Origin: Mortierella sp. BCC40632
Taxonomy: Eukaryota; Mortierellomycota; Mortierellomycetes; Mortierellales; Mortierellaceae
NCBI GenBank assembly: GCA_011634665.1
Contig: WAEK01000003.1
Coordinates: 2,987,501 to 3,051,500 of the forward strand
Direction: 5' to 3'
Length of the DNA: 64,000 nt
In this document: one piece after another, positions 50,374-61,976 of the stretch
How positions within the stretch are numbered: position 1 is the first letter of the stretch
Layout of the letters: each line of letters opens with the position of its first letter
Position numbers and translations under genes: made by a program
Notes under the pieces: generated by a model
Seen by the model: the letters and a program-made list of their open reading frames with translations, nothing else
What the model was told of the DNA's origin: nothing
The model's database searches: none

Positions 50374-50576
50374 CAAACTTTTGTAAAGATTCCTTTAGTA
50401 ATTCAGGAAAAAAAAAAGTTCATACTGTCTTCAACCATGCTGAGAATATTCCTAGACTCGGAAGGTTCCTTGTCAAAGAGCGATGTTGCATGACGAACGA
50501 CCGAGTACATCATGAACACCAACGAGACTCCTGCTGTGAAATAGGCCACCCTGTCGACATTGGTATCGGAGAGCAT
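46743..50576 (-). CDS. Armadillo-fold repeat protein with N-terminal membrane anchor
   Basis: Hand-built model: 50576-50426, 50253-50059, 49856-49725, 49535-49403, 49264-49011, 48860-48607, 48533-48257, 48130-47989, 47863-47710, 47590-47398, 47277-47002, 46951-46743, in phase, about 789 residues. The first eight exons are well supported; the last four are less so. It starts MLSDTNVDRVAYFTAGVSLV, a likely signal anchor. Helical armadillo-type repeats follow: MEALAKLARSDSIVLQGSSV, WKGVTTLQLLSRNENNRTVL, VEAGALEILVNVLKD, YAAVSICELISSS, YWCLMVIHQLAA, KICLNSLVRLMVA, IPLLATYIRSG. This resembles Vac8- or importin-like scaffolds, but no family is recognised and orthology to Vac8 is unlikely given the anchor. 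Exons 9 and 10 flank an intron built of (GTTTTTT)n. Confidence 0.6.
47595..47709. repeat. (CAAAAAA)n heptamer array with A-runs
   Basis: On the plus strand the unit CAAAAAA repeats about 12 times from 47600, then passes into A18, A9, A6 and A13 runs separated by single C. On the minus strand it reads (GTTTTTT)n and makes up nearly all of a predicted ARM-gene intron. Confidence 0.95.
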
Positions 50577-51034
50577 CAAGCAAGGTCGGCCGAAATTATT
50601 ATTATTAAAAAAAAAAAAAAAAAAAAAAGGGTAGAGGGCGGGAGTAATGTCGAAATTTCCAACGGACTAGATGGAAGAATAGAAGGGATGCCAATTCTCC
50701 CAAAAGTTCCAAGAGATGCCTCTTTTTCCAGACCTTGCGCATCGCCCCCTGTGGCACAGGTAATTTCTCCTGCCAAAAAAATGTAACATTTGCGACTAAA
50801 TTCCTTGTGTCTCGTGTCAATCTCTTTTGTTCTTGCACTCCACAGCACATCGCATTCTCTCTCTCTCGTTCGCTCTCTTTCTTTTGTTTCTTCGTATTTT
50901 TAATTACTACGCTGTCAAATGGTGGTTTGCTATTGCTACATGTTTACATACAAAAACGCATAGAGGAGAATTGAACTTGAGAGGGTGGAGATGAGGGCCC
51001 CACTCCTCCTTCTTCTTTTTCTACTCTAGCGCGT
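50577..51034. other. Spacer between thiolase stop and ARM-gene start
   Basis: The spacer lies between two tandem minus-strand genes. It holds an A22 run (50608-50629). Minus-strand frames at 50605-50850 look partly coding (CNF-like no motif) but add no recognisable domain, so I treat the region as 3' flank and promoter. Confidence 0.4.
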
Positions 51035-52893
51035 TTACTCGCGCTCCCAGATGGCAGCCATACCCATGCCGGTACCAATGCACATCGTGGTGCATCCGAG
51101 CTTGGCGTTCTGACGCTTCATCTCGGGGAAGAGAGTGGCAAGCTGACGGGCTCCAGTGCATCCCAAAGCTACATGGTTACACCCAAAAGTGAACAGAGAA
51201 AAGGAAAAAAGTTAGTTTCTTGGACAGTACCTGTCATCTGGAAGATTAAGTGAAATAATAGAAAGAAAAAAAAAAAAACTTACGATGACCCATGGCGATG
51301 GCACCTCCAACGGGGTTGACCTTATTGATATCAATGCCGCACTCCTTGACAGAGTAGACAGCCTGGGAGGCAAAGGCCTCGTTGAGCTCAATAACATCCA
51401 AATCCTTGATCTGGATACCAGCCTTCTTGCAGACGGCAGGGATGGCGACGGCAGGGCCGACACCCATGATTCTGGGAGGGCAGCCAACGACGGCCGAGGC
51501 AATGTACTTGCCAATGATGGGGAGACCCAACTTCTGGGCAGTCTTGCGCTTCATCAAGAGGACGGCAGCAGCACCATCCGAGACCTGAGAGGCGTTACCG
51601 GCAGTGGTGGCACCACCAAAGGCAGGGCGCAACTTGGCAAGAGACTCGGCAGTGACACCGTCACGGATACCGTCATCCTTGGAGACAGTGATCTCGACCT
51701 CGGTCTCAACAACGTTTCCTTCTGCGTCCTTGCTCTTCTTAATGAACTTGGTCTTGACTGGGACAATCTCGCTGTCGAACTTGCCCTCAGCCTGAGCCTT
51801 GGCAGCCTTCTGGAAGGAGAGGGCGGCAAAGGCATCCTGCTCTGCACGGGTGATGTTGAAGTCGCTGGCAACGTTCTCGGAAGTCATACTTTATAGAGAA
51901 CATGTATAAAAAAAAAAAAAAAAAAAAAAAAAGAGGGACGGAGGAGTGGGAGAAGGGCCAGCCAATAGGGTTAATCATCGAGATCCCGTCGTGTCCTCTC
52001 CATCCAAATGCCTGTCACACACCCACGCACGGGGTGGGAGTGAGAGTAAGAATAAGAAAACTAAGAGAGCGCAGTGCCCGGCGATGCAGCCGAGTTGTAC
52101 AGGTCTCCGTCTTCTTCGATCAAGAAAATGAAAAGAAAAAAAACTTACCCCATGGGGAGCTGGCAGTCGGCAGCAGCCTCGCTCTTCTCGGGGATGATCT
52201 CCGAGGTCTTGGCAGCCATGGCGCTGGGACCGTATCCAAGAGTCATCGACTCAACACCGGCACCGATACCAATGTCGATCAAACCAGCCTGGATGTGAGT
52301 GGCAATGCTGACAACAGCCTGGAGTCCAGAGGAGCACTGACGGTTGTTGGTGGTGTAGATCGAGGTCGACTCGGGGTATCCGGCATAGAGAGCAGCCATG
52401 CGCGAGACGGTGGCGCCACCAGCAGCCTGAAGAACGTTACCGACACAGATATCATCGACGATCTTGGGGTCGATCTTGGTGCGCTCACGGATGGCGACGA
52501 GGACGGCAGCCAACAAGTCCTCACTATTTTTTTTTTTTTTTTTTTTTTTTATTGTCGACACAAGGGACAGTAGGATAGTAGAGTGGTCAGATCCTGTAGC
52601 TTTTTCTTTTCTTTTCTAATGGTCGCAAATCTGGATTCTGGCCTGCATAGAGCAAAAAGAAGAATAGAAGTAATATGGGGAGAACAAGTGAGAAAGAGAG
52701 AGAGAGAGAGAAAGACTTACGGGACAGTGTCCTTGAAGCCACCCTTCATGCCCTTGGTCATGGGAGTGCGGACAGCATCGACGATGACAACGTCCTCAGG
52801 GGACTTGACACCGATCTTTGTGGGGAGGGAAGACTGAGCCGAGGTGGGCTGGACAGTCAAGTGGGAAGAGATCTGAGCGAGACGCGAGGACAT
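51035..52893 (-). CDS. POT1: Peroxisomal 3-ketoacyl-CoA thiolase with PTS2 signal
   Basis: Minus-strand exons 52893-52721, 52523-52149, 51888-51284, 51168-51035, in phase, 428 residues (yeast Pot1 417, human ACAA1 424). The N-terminus MSSRLAQISSHL contains RLAQISSHL, a perfect PTS2 nonapeptide (R-L-x5-H-L) recognised by Pex7, so import into peroxisomes is expected. Catalytic residues are all present: C121 in NNRQCSSG, H384 in MGHPLGCTGARQ, C414 in CIGTGMG. NEAFASQ is intact. It cleaves 3-ketoacyl-CoA with CoA to acetyl-CoA and a shortened acyl-CoA, the last step of beta-oxidation. The exon 2 acceptor (atag) is preceded by about 24 A rather than a pyrimidine tract. It is tandem with the ARM and antiporter genes. 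Confidence 0.96.
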
Positions 52894-54202
52894 TGTATGT
52901 TATAGAGATGGGTGTGGGAGTGGAGTGGGATGAGAGATGGGAATGAAATGAAAAAAAGAAGAAAAAAAAAGTCAGAGGCTGCGTGCAAGTGTGTCCGTGG
53001 TATTTATGCGCCCCTTGTCCGGGGGAAGAAAAGAGAGAAAGGGGAGCCAACTAAGCAGTGTGGATGAATGTGTGAGTCTGCGTGTGTTCACTTTCCCCTG
53101 CAAGGCCTCGGTTGATCGGAGAGAAAGGTTTGGTTGCCATGTCGTGGGATGTCGCGAGGCTGGTCTGCTCTCTTTTCCCCCGCACTTTCTTTCTCTCTCT
53201 CTCTCTCTCTCTCTCTCGCTCTCTTGTTTCTGCATTCACATGTGAAAAGGTGTGTGAGTGACCGACCGACCGACAGACGCAGCTGGAGAGGAGGGCTACT
53301 GCAGCAATACACAATAAACTACATACACACCGGTGCAAATTCATTCGCTCCAACCGCCCCGTTCCACACATGCTCAAGACCGACTCGCTTTCTCTCTCAC
53401 TCCCACTCACTCACTCACTCACTCACTCACTCACTCTCTCTCTATTCTCTATTCTTCTTTTTCTTTTTCGCACCCTTTTTTCGTTTTCTTCTCGTTCCTT
53501 CGCTCGGTATGGAAAGTCAGATCACATCCGGTGCACTTAAGTGACTCGCTCATCTTTTTTCTTCTTCTTTCTGCATCCCCACTTCTCTCTTCTCCCCCAC
53601 ATGCCAATGGAACGCAGCCCCCTGATCTTTGACTGGTCAGGTCACCTGCTCTTTTTTCTTTTTTTTTCATTGCCCTACTGTTGTTTGTTTGTGTCTTCTC
53701 CTCCCTCCCTCCTGTAGACGTTCAAGAGGTTGGGCCTTGTTTTTTTTTTTTTACCCTGTTGACTTTCCTCTGCGCTGTGCTCTGAGAAAAAAAAAAAAAA
53801 AAAAATCGGACCTGTGTCGGAGAGGCCCTTCATTCCTTCGATCACCGGGTCGTTCTGTTGTCCGAGAGAGAGAAAGAAGGAGAAAGAAAAAAAAAGAGAG
53901 GCTGAACGTTCTCCCTTTTAACCCACAATTATACCCACGGATCGGTTGTCGAGACACCATACTCCGAGTCCAGCTGTTCATGGATGTGGGGAAGGGGAGG
54001 GAAAAAAAAAAAAAAAGAGAAAAAAAAAACATGGTCGGGCTGTCAAGACAAAAAAAGCCAATTCCTTTTACATCTCTGATCCCATGTCGCAGATCTATTT
54101 TTTTTTTTTTGTTGTTGCTGTTTTTGTTTGTAAATCCTCGCCCCCCCCTGAATCATACGATAGAATGGCTATTTTTTTTTCTTTCCTTTTTTTCTTTTCA
54201 CT
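52894..54202. other. Spacer between thiolase and antiporter genes
   Basis: Thiolase promoter side and antiporter 3' flank. It has (CT)n at 53191-53222, (ACTC)n at 53400-53432, and several T- and A-runs (53740-53752, 53786-53805, 54001-54016, 54099-54111). No gene was seen. Confidence 0.5.
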
Positions 54203-57200
54203 TTATGAAGAGTGTTCGCGTCCCCGAGACTCTCCTCTATGATGTTCATCCATATTCATATCCACATCCACGTCCACGTTCGTATCTCGGCGATCCGTCT
54301 CCCACGATCTTGCCATGGACATTGGTGGTTGCACAAATGATCCTCGATCACTCTCCACAGGCCGGATCTCCTCTGACTCCCCTCTAGTCTCAACCGAGGT
54401 CCGTAATTGCACTTGTTCAGAACTGGCTAACGTCGTCGAAGACCCTCCTGAAGAACCTGAGGATGACCCTCCTCTTCCTCCTCCTCCCATTTGCACCTGT
54501 CCCGGTACCAGATGGGGTCCCAGCCTTGGAGAATGTCCATCCCTCAGTGACTCTATTTCTTCTTCCCGATCTTCATCCTCCATCCCCAGACTGTGTCGTC
54601 TAGACCCGTATGGTGTTCCTTGGCTCGGATTCTCCATGGACGAGACACTCATGTTGACACTGACCGCATCCCCTGGAGAAGCATATCCATCCTCTCGAGG
54701 CTCTGTACTACTGATGGCTGTCAATGGATGAGTTCCCTTGATACTCGAATGGCTGGATTTGGGACTTCGGAAACCTTTGTTCCCTCTTGCTGCTGTTGCC
54801 TCTCTCATCTCCTGAACAACATCTTCCAATCTTCGTGAGGTACTATGACTATGACTTCTCTCCAATTCTGGGGGGGATGTCCTTGTCGGCGTCGAATAGC
54901 CTCCTCCATTAAATCCCATCGAGTTACCAAAACCAAGAGACCATCCATTATAGGTACGTTGATGATCAAGTCGTGGACTACGTTGGTGTTCATGTCCTGT
55001 TGTGCGGGGCTCTGTCTCGACACTCTCCATAAAGGGTCCCGGACTGGTTCCGCCGACAGAAGTCGGTGGTCGGATGATGATATCGTCTCCAATGTTGATA
55101 TGTGGAAGTCGTGTCACGGCATGGCTGCTTTCCTCTCGTTTCCTGGACCATGTCCTCGTGTACTTGTATTGCAAATGGAGCAACGGGACAGTGATACCAT
55201 GGATCAAGATACTCGACAAGACCAAGAACATTACAACAGGGTAAATCACAGCCCGAACTCGAAGCAGTCTATCCTCATAATGAGGATGTTCACTCATACT
55301 CTCTGGACTGGTCATCCCTGCAGTCACTTTTGAGAAAAATACAGCTCCAACGCCGATCGGTCCAAACCATCCAGCAAAGGCCGCTTCACGATGAGTCGCC
55401 AAGGCTGGGATAAACGGTTTGAGAGCCACAACAAAGGGAAGTCTTCGGAGGAGGAGAATGAGAATCGCAAGGACAATCAGTCGCCAGATTGAGAGTCCAA
55501 TCGCAAGGTTATGAAAAGTCGAGAATGGAATAGATGCACCGATATAAACAAAACATGCCAAGTTGAGCAACATATCGATGATTTCCTGAATGTGTGCCTC
55601 CACAATCTCGTTCGAGAACCAATCGCTATTTTGTAATAATCAAAAGGAAGAAAAAAAAAAATTAAGTAAACGACTTTCTGTTGTCGTGCCCAAGATTCTT
55701 TGAGTCATTTCAATCAATGTCTTTGGACTTACTCCCAAGCAAAGACATTTCCAGCAATAAAACAGGCAAGTAGGTCATCCGAGGCCAAGATACTGACACA
55801 GCCAACCACCGCCAATGCCAATGCGATCGAGAAAGCCAAGAATGATTCCTTGTCGATCAGGTTCCTATAGTTGAATTTGCATGAGATGAAGTTGGTCTGA
55901 GTTATTATCCAGGGTCAAGAATGCTTCCGAGGAAGGTAGGGGGGAGGGAAAGGATTATTTTTTTCTGGGGTCGGTCGAAAAGAATAGAGATGTCTACCTG
56001 TTTTTAGCTCCCTTGACAAGCTTCCTTGCTGCTGCTCCAATGAGTCCTCCAAGGACAATACTAAGCAAGATCTGGTATGCCCAGACCAAATAGAACCATT
56101 TTCCTATCGCACTTCCTGTAGTTGGCTCCCGCAACAAAAAAAGTCCCAAGAACAAGAAGGGAAGTCCCATGCCGTCATTGATGCCTGATTCTGCAGAAAG
56201 TAGGTACCGGATCCTGGGTGGAACATGTTTCTCTGCAAATCGGCCCTTAACCACCGAGTTGGACAATACAGGGTCTGTTGGTGTAACACATGCTGCGAGG
56301 ACGATGGATTGAATCTATTAAAAGTCCAAAAAAAAAAAAAAAAAAGAAGAAGGGGGGTCAATGTCTTTTGTAATGACTGAAACGGCATTCAGGTTGCTCA
56401 AGAATATGATTGCTGAGGCTTACAAAATCCAGGTTGGGAATGACGGCCCATATTAAAAGTGCCGAAGTGAGCCACATCAAGATCATCACCGGTATAATCA
56501 TCATGAGTAGAGACTGTCTTTCTTTGACCATGTAGGATCTACCCATGTTTGGAAAAAAAAAAAAAAAAAAAAAGTCGTAAGTATGAGTTTGCTAAGGAAG
56601 ACGCACTTCCCCTCAAAAAGCTCCTCTTGCTACTGCTTGATAAATTTTTTCTTCTTCCTCTTTACCTCGGTAATGAAACGCCAGCGGCCATCACCTGAAC
56701 TGCAATGACGATCCTAGTAAACTCCAGAGTCACCTTGTCGTAATTTGTCCATGACAATGGATCAAAGATCCCTATCGCATATGGTCCTATGATAATGCCA
56801 AATGCCGTAGATACGACTTGGAGGTGGGTGATGAACGAGAGAGAAAGGATAGAGAGAATGATCGTTAGAGCGGGTACATCCGGATGTAGTCAATACTGGC
56901 AGGGCGTGGGGTGGCGTCGTTGATCATGACCTCCCCAAAACTCGAGATCTTTGACTATTCCATTCACTCGGAAGGGGAAGGGTGAACAGAGTATGTTGTG
57001 GTCAAGTGGCTCACTTAGACTTTTTTTTTTCGGGAACATTTGAAAGGTGTTGGGAAGAACGAGAACAAAGAAAAAGAGAGAGCGAGAGGGCGAGAGAGCA
57101 AAAAAAAAAAAAGGGATCTGCAAAGCTTTTGCTCCAGAGATGAGATCATTTCCTTTCTTCCTGCCCAAAAATGTTTTCGAGACTACCCGGTCGATATCAG

Positions 57201-58172
57201 TTAATCCACGAAATAAAAAAAGAAAAGAAAAAAAGAAATAAAAAGCCAACGCGCTTGGATCAGGTTAACGGAAGGGGATGAAGATGATCATAACGGCCGA
57301 CACGCGTTTTCTTTCTTTTTTTCTTTCTTATTGTTAACCTGCGTGCATGTCACTTTTCTTCTGGCGAATGTTTCGGGTTATTGTAGGTGGTGTGGCTGAG
57401 CGTAGGGTGACAGGAAGCCAGGGTCACAAGATGGGTCTTCTCGTTCTCCAAGTCTATAGGTTTGTAGTTGTAAGTGGTCCCTTTCCTGATCATCTTTTCT
57501 TTTGTTGTTATTGTTGTTGTTGATTTGAAAGTTGAAGTTATGAGGCAATCCCCCCTCTCCTTCCCAAACACCAAGCTAAGACTTGATGCAGGGGAGGATG
57601 TCTCCCTGGCCATTTTTTTTGTCTCGTCTCGCCATTTGGTAGTTGAGAGAGGAGACGAAGGAGAGCACATTTTGGTTTGTGCTGGAAAGAGAAGACGAAG
57701 AAAGAGAGAGAAAAAAAAAAGTGCGCTTCCTTTTTTTTTTTACACAGGCAATCCACAAGAGCAAAGTACAGGAGGAGAAAGGGGAAAAAAAAGACGAAAG
57801 GCAGGTCGGCCTGTCACTTGAGTCAAAAAAGAGAAAGAAAGATCAGTGGAACCACTGCACGGATATGCCGCATGCATCCTTTCTTTTTTTTTTTTTCCTC
57901 CAGGCCTTTTACCCCTTCCTGATTTCCCAAAAAGCCGCATAAAAATAGATGGGCCTGCCAGGGTGCTTTGAGCGGGTTGTGCAATTGAAAGGTCTACAAA
58001 GTTTGGAGGGGGAAAAAAAAAGGAAAGACAAAGAAGAGTTATACTTACATGCCTCGGATATAAACAGCTTCTCCTTGACAAAAAGGCTAACTAAGCCAAA
58101 AAACATGATGAAGCAGCCCAAGAGTGCATATGCCACATGCTCTGGAGCCGTCTCAAACACGATCGCAGGCAT
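54203..58172 (-). CDS. NHA1: Plasma-membrane Na+/H+ antiporter, Nha1/Sod2 type (CPA1)
   Basis: Minus-strand exons 58172-58049, 56816-56666, 56538-56424, 56314-55998, 55864-55733, 55625-54203, in phase, 753 residues. Membrane domain at ~1-440: YALLGCFIMFFGLVSLFVKE, FGIIIGPYAIGIFDP, RIVIAVQVMAAGVSLP, then the signature CVTPTDPVLSNSVVKGRFAE and LLSAESGINDGMGLPFLFLG, with the Asp and Asn-Asp positions used for cation exchange. FAGWFGPIGVGAVFF and VMFLVLSSILIHGITVPLL follow. A ~310-residue hydrophilic tail, Ser/Gly/Glu-rich, ends in an Asp/Met repeat (DVDVDMNMDEHH), typical of the regulatory tails of fungal Nha1. The protein exports Na+ or K+ in exchange for H+ in salt and pH homeostasis. The first intron is unusually long (56817-58048, about 1.2 kb) and splits off 41 residues. 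Confidence 0.94.
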
Positions 58173-59086
58173 GATATCTCTCTAGCGGGGTCAACCCGAC
58201 AGGGGGAGAGAGAGAGAAGGAGGGAAATAACCAAAGGGAAAAAAAAGTTCCTCAAGGAGGAGGTCCAAAGAGCAAAGTGGCACTAGCCGAAAAAAAAAAG
58301 TGCAACAGAGGGGTTGAGAATATGAAGGAATGAGGAAGGCTATGAGAGGAGACGAGACGAGAAAGAGAGAGAGAGATATTGAGAGATAGGGAGAGAGAAG
58401 GAAAGAAAGAGAAAGAGAAAGAGAGAGAGGAAGGAAAGAAGGAAAGACAAGTCGAGCCAAAGCTGGCTACTCTGATGTAGAATGAACAAGGAGAGAGAGG
58501 AAGAGAGAGAGAGAGAGAGAGAGAGTGGAAAGGTCGCTGTCGCGTGCGCTCTCGACCTTCTTTTCTAGGGAATGCGAGAGTGGCGGAAAGGAGCGCAGAG
58601 CAGAATCAAGTCAACAGCTGTGGCCGATCTGACTGTTGGAAAAAAGAAAGATGCTGCTGGTGATGGCAATGGTGATGGTGGCGTCGAAGCAAGGGCGGGC
58701 CCGGGAAAGAGTTTGATGCAGGCGAGCGAACGGAAAGACGGGCGAATGAGCAGCGGGTGGCGGATGGAGAGAAGGAGTGAAAAGGAGAGAAGAGGAGAAA
58801 GAGAAAGAAAAAGAGAGAAAGGAAGAAAGAAGGAAAAGAAAGAGGATAACCGCGACCAGTAGGCGAGAGGAATGGAGGGTTTTCTATAAGGATCGCGTTG
58901 TGGTACGAGCGTGGCATTCGAATGCTCAACACGATTGGCGGATTTTAAGGTTCTGAGGACGTGGATGGGTGCACGTCCCACTCGTTCTTCGCCACAAGAG
59001 CCGTGCGTCCGACCGAGGGGTGGTGGTTGAGATGAGAGGATTGATGGATTGAATGTCTGAATGAACGAGATGGTCTAGCATACACA

Positions 59087-59118
<32 letters not shown>

Positions 59119-60089
59119 TAAGGAAAGAGAGAGAGACTGGCGTTGCTGGAGAGAAGGACTAGAGGCCTGCAGGTGGATCGTAAGCAGACAAAAAGCCGTT
59201 CCCGGAGAGAAGTGACAAGAGTGAAAGAGAAGGATTGACCCAGTGGTGGTGGAATGAGATGAGAATAGTAAGCGGAATGAGAAGGCGATGACGAATGAGT
59301 TGATTGGGCAATGTCAAAATGAGCGAACAGAGCCGCAGACTGGGGACAAAAGAAAAAGGAAAAGAGAAAAAGAGAAAGAGAAAAAGAGAGAAAGAGAGAA
59401 AGAAGTGAAAAGAAAAGAAAGAATGAAGGGGGGGGGGATGCACTCACACTTTCAAGAGGAGAAGGAGACCATCTTCTGAGAAGAAGGAGAGAGAGAGAGA
59501 GAGAGAAGAGAAAGAGAGAGCCTCATCTTCTGGAGGCAGTAAAGGACATTTACCTACCCATCCATACAAACGGAACTGACAGAGTCGATCTGCGCGCGAG
59601 AATGCCTCTCCCCCCCTTCCCTTCTCTCGCTCTCTTCTACCACTAATGCACAAAGAATTTCCGAAAAAATTACGGCACCCGTCGCCGTATTGATGTCTAT
59701 TCAGGCGCCACTTACTGCTCAAACTCCAGGGTATGATAGCCTAGCATCATTTTTCCTTTTGCCTTTCCTTCTTCCTTTGGTCAAAGAGGCAGTAACCAGC
59801 TGAGAAGAAGGGGCTTTCCCCAGGGCTTTTTTCTTTCTTTTTTTCTCGCACTAGTGCATGGAGACACCAAAGCGCAGTCTATGGACTCGTCATGTCTGCC
59901 AAAAGGCCTCGAAATCTTGCTGACGGTCGCTCGTTTCAGGAGCCAAGGCTCGGACAAGGCGAGATCTGGACATTATGGCGTCCTAGACTCCATACGAAAA
60001 GAAAAGAAAAGAAGAGAAAAAAAAGGCCAAGGTGGTCAAAAGAGATCTTGGCCAGATTCCAAATGCAACACCATGCTGCCTGCTGCCCT

Positions 60090-60140
<51 letters not shown>

Positions 60141-61932
60141 TTTTCTTTCTTTTCTACTAATGTCACCGTCCCCAGAAATCAAGAGGAACAGTCAGAAAAG
60201 CAATTCTACGGTACGGCATGGTTGTGAACCACTTGGTATAAAGACTTGAATTTCTTTTTCTTTTTCATTTTTTTTATATTTCACTCTCCAGATCCACGAA
60301 GACCTCCGTGATGAATCCTGGGACTATGGCTGACAAAAAAAAAGTTTTATTACTTATTCAAACACAAGGCGCTTTTCCAAAGCTGTACTAGTCTATTATA
60401 TTTATGTCGAGAGCTAGTGGAGGAAGAGAGAGAGGAGTGAAATACACCGACTGCAGACAAGGATCTCTCGGCAGGTTGGAGAAGGGCCAACATCCAGACA
60501 GGCTCTCCTCGCCCTGAAAGTAAAGAACACCAAATCACAATTTCCACTTTTCTTTAGGTCAATTCACTATCCATGCGCCTCTCTTCCTCGACTTTCAGTT
60601 CAAGGCCAGGAAGTTGGCAGACGCCACAGCAATCAAAGCTAGTATACTTTGGCTCTCTCTCTCTCACGCACACACATTTCCTTCTTAATTCTTCAGGCTT
60701 CTTGTTCACCTGTCCTTTACCTCTGCTGTTTCCTTCCCCCAAAGACCCACGATGACTCTTAAAGCACTCACCCTTTTCAGACTCGTTCAATGTGTTCCCA
60801 AATACCCTTTTAGGTCGTACCCTTTTTTCTATGAAGACTCACTACGGTGGCCTAGATATTTGAATGCTTTTTTTTTTTTTTTTTTTTTTTTTATCGGTGT
60901 GCTTTGATGCATTGGCCTTCTCTCCTTTCTCTCTCTCTTTCTCTCTCAAGAAAAGGAGATGGTACTTTTCCTATTTGGTACATGAGGTAGACCATCTTCA
61001 ACACCATCCACTTTTTGCATTAAAATTCAACTAGAGCCAGTATATCCGGATGGCCATGGCTCGACGGGAATGAGAGAGTCTCGATTCAGTCTACTACTCA
61101 CTGTCACTCAAAAAGTATTCCTATGAAAGCACTATGCTTTCGTACAAGAAACAACCAGGCATTCCACTCTCGAGACAAGATGTCATGCAAAGTCATGGGC
61201 CTCATTCTGCTTACACCCGCGCGAGGAGTTTCGCTATCAGAACTGACATGACCCTTCCCCCACGATGTGGCAGGTCCAAAGTCGCGTTCAGATACCTAGC
61301 AAAGTATAGAGGAGATCCAGAATCCGCACGGCGGCGGAGAGCCAATAAAGTTAGAGGGGAGGGAGGAAACGGCGCAACAGTTTTTGTTCAATGGTCAAGA
61401 AATAGAGATAGACCATGACGGCTTCTGTAATCAACTTGTCAGAAAGAGGGGTCATCTTGATTTTCTCAGGTCTTTTCCTCTTCCTTCTCCTCGACTGTCA
61501 CTAATCGTTGACTGTTGCTGTCATCGAGAAAAGGGAAAGAGAGAGAGAGAGAAAGAGAGGGAGATCGAATTGCTTGACTCGGTCAGCCAATGCGTGAACG
61601 TCATAAGATTCTTGGGACAGTTTGAGGATGATCGAGTCCTTTCTCTCTCTCCTGGCTTGGGATAGCGTAGACTGTTCGATGGGTCGGGGTCACCATGTCA
61701 CGGTCTTCTCGGCAGATTTATTTAGTTTTTTTTAACCGTAATTTTTCTTGAGGCTGTCGTTGCTTCTGCGCTCAAAGAGTTTCTCAGGCGCATCATCAGC
61801 CTCAAAGTTACTGTCAAATATGTCATTGTTAAAGGCTCCTTATTCCTCTTGAACGACTATGGATGAAAACACGCTTAGCTACACAATAGTGATTTCCCTT
61901 GGATATGGTGAGTTGGGCAGGAGAAGTGAAAG

Positions 61933-61976
<44 letters not shown>

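Noticed and set aside
51285..51896. 203-residue plus-strand frame opposite the thiolase
   Set aside because: It is the antisense shadow of a strongly conserved thiolase exon and has no features of its own.
54315..54731. Plus-strand frame within the antiporter tail region
   Set aside because: It is antisense to the hydrophilic tail of the antiporter, which is continuous with its membrane domain.
61134..61418. 94-residue plus-strand frame reading GRSKVAFRYLAKYRGDPESA
   Set aside because: Somewhat coding-like, but there is no recognisable motif, no splice structure and no support from neighbours.
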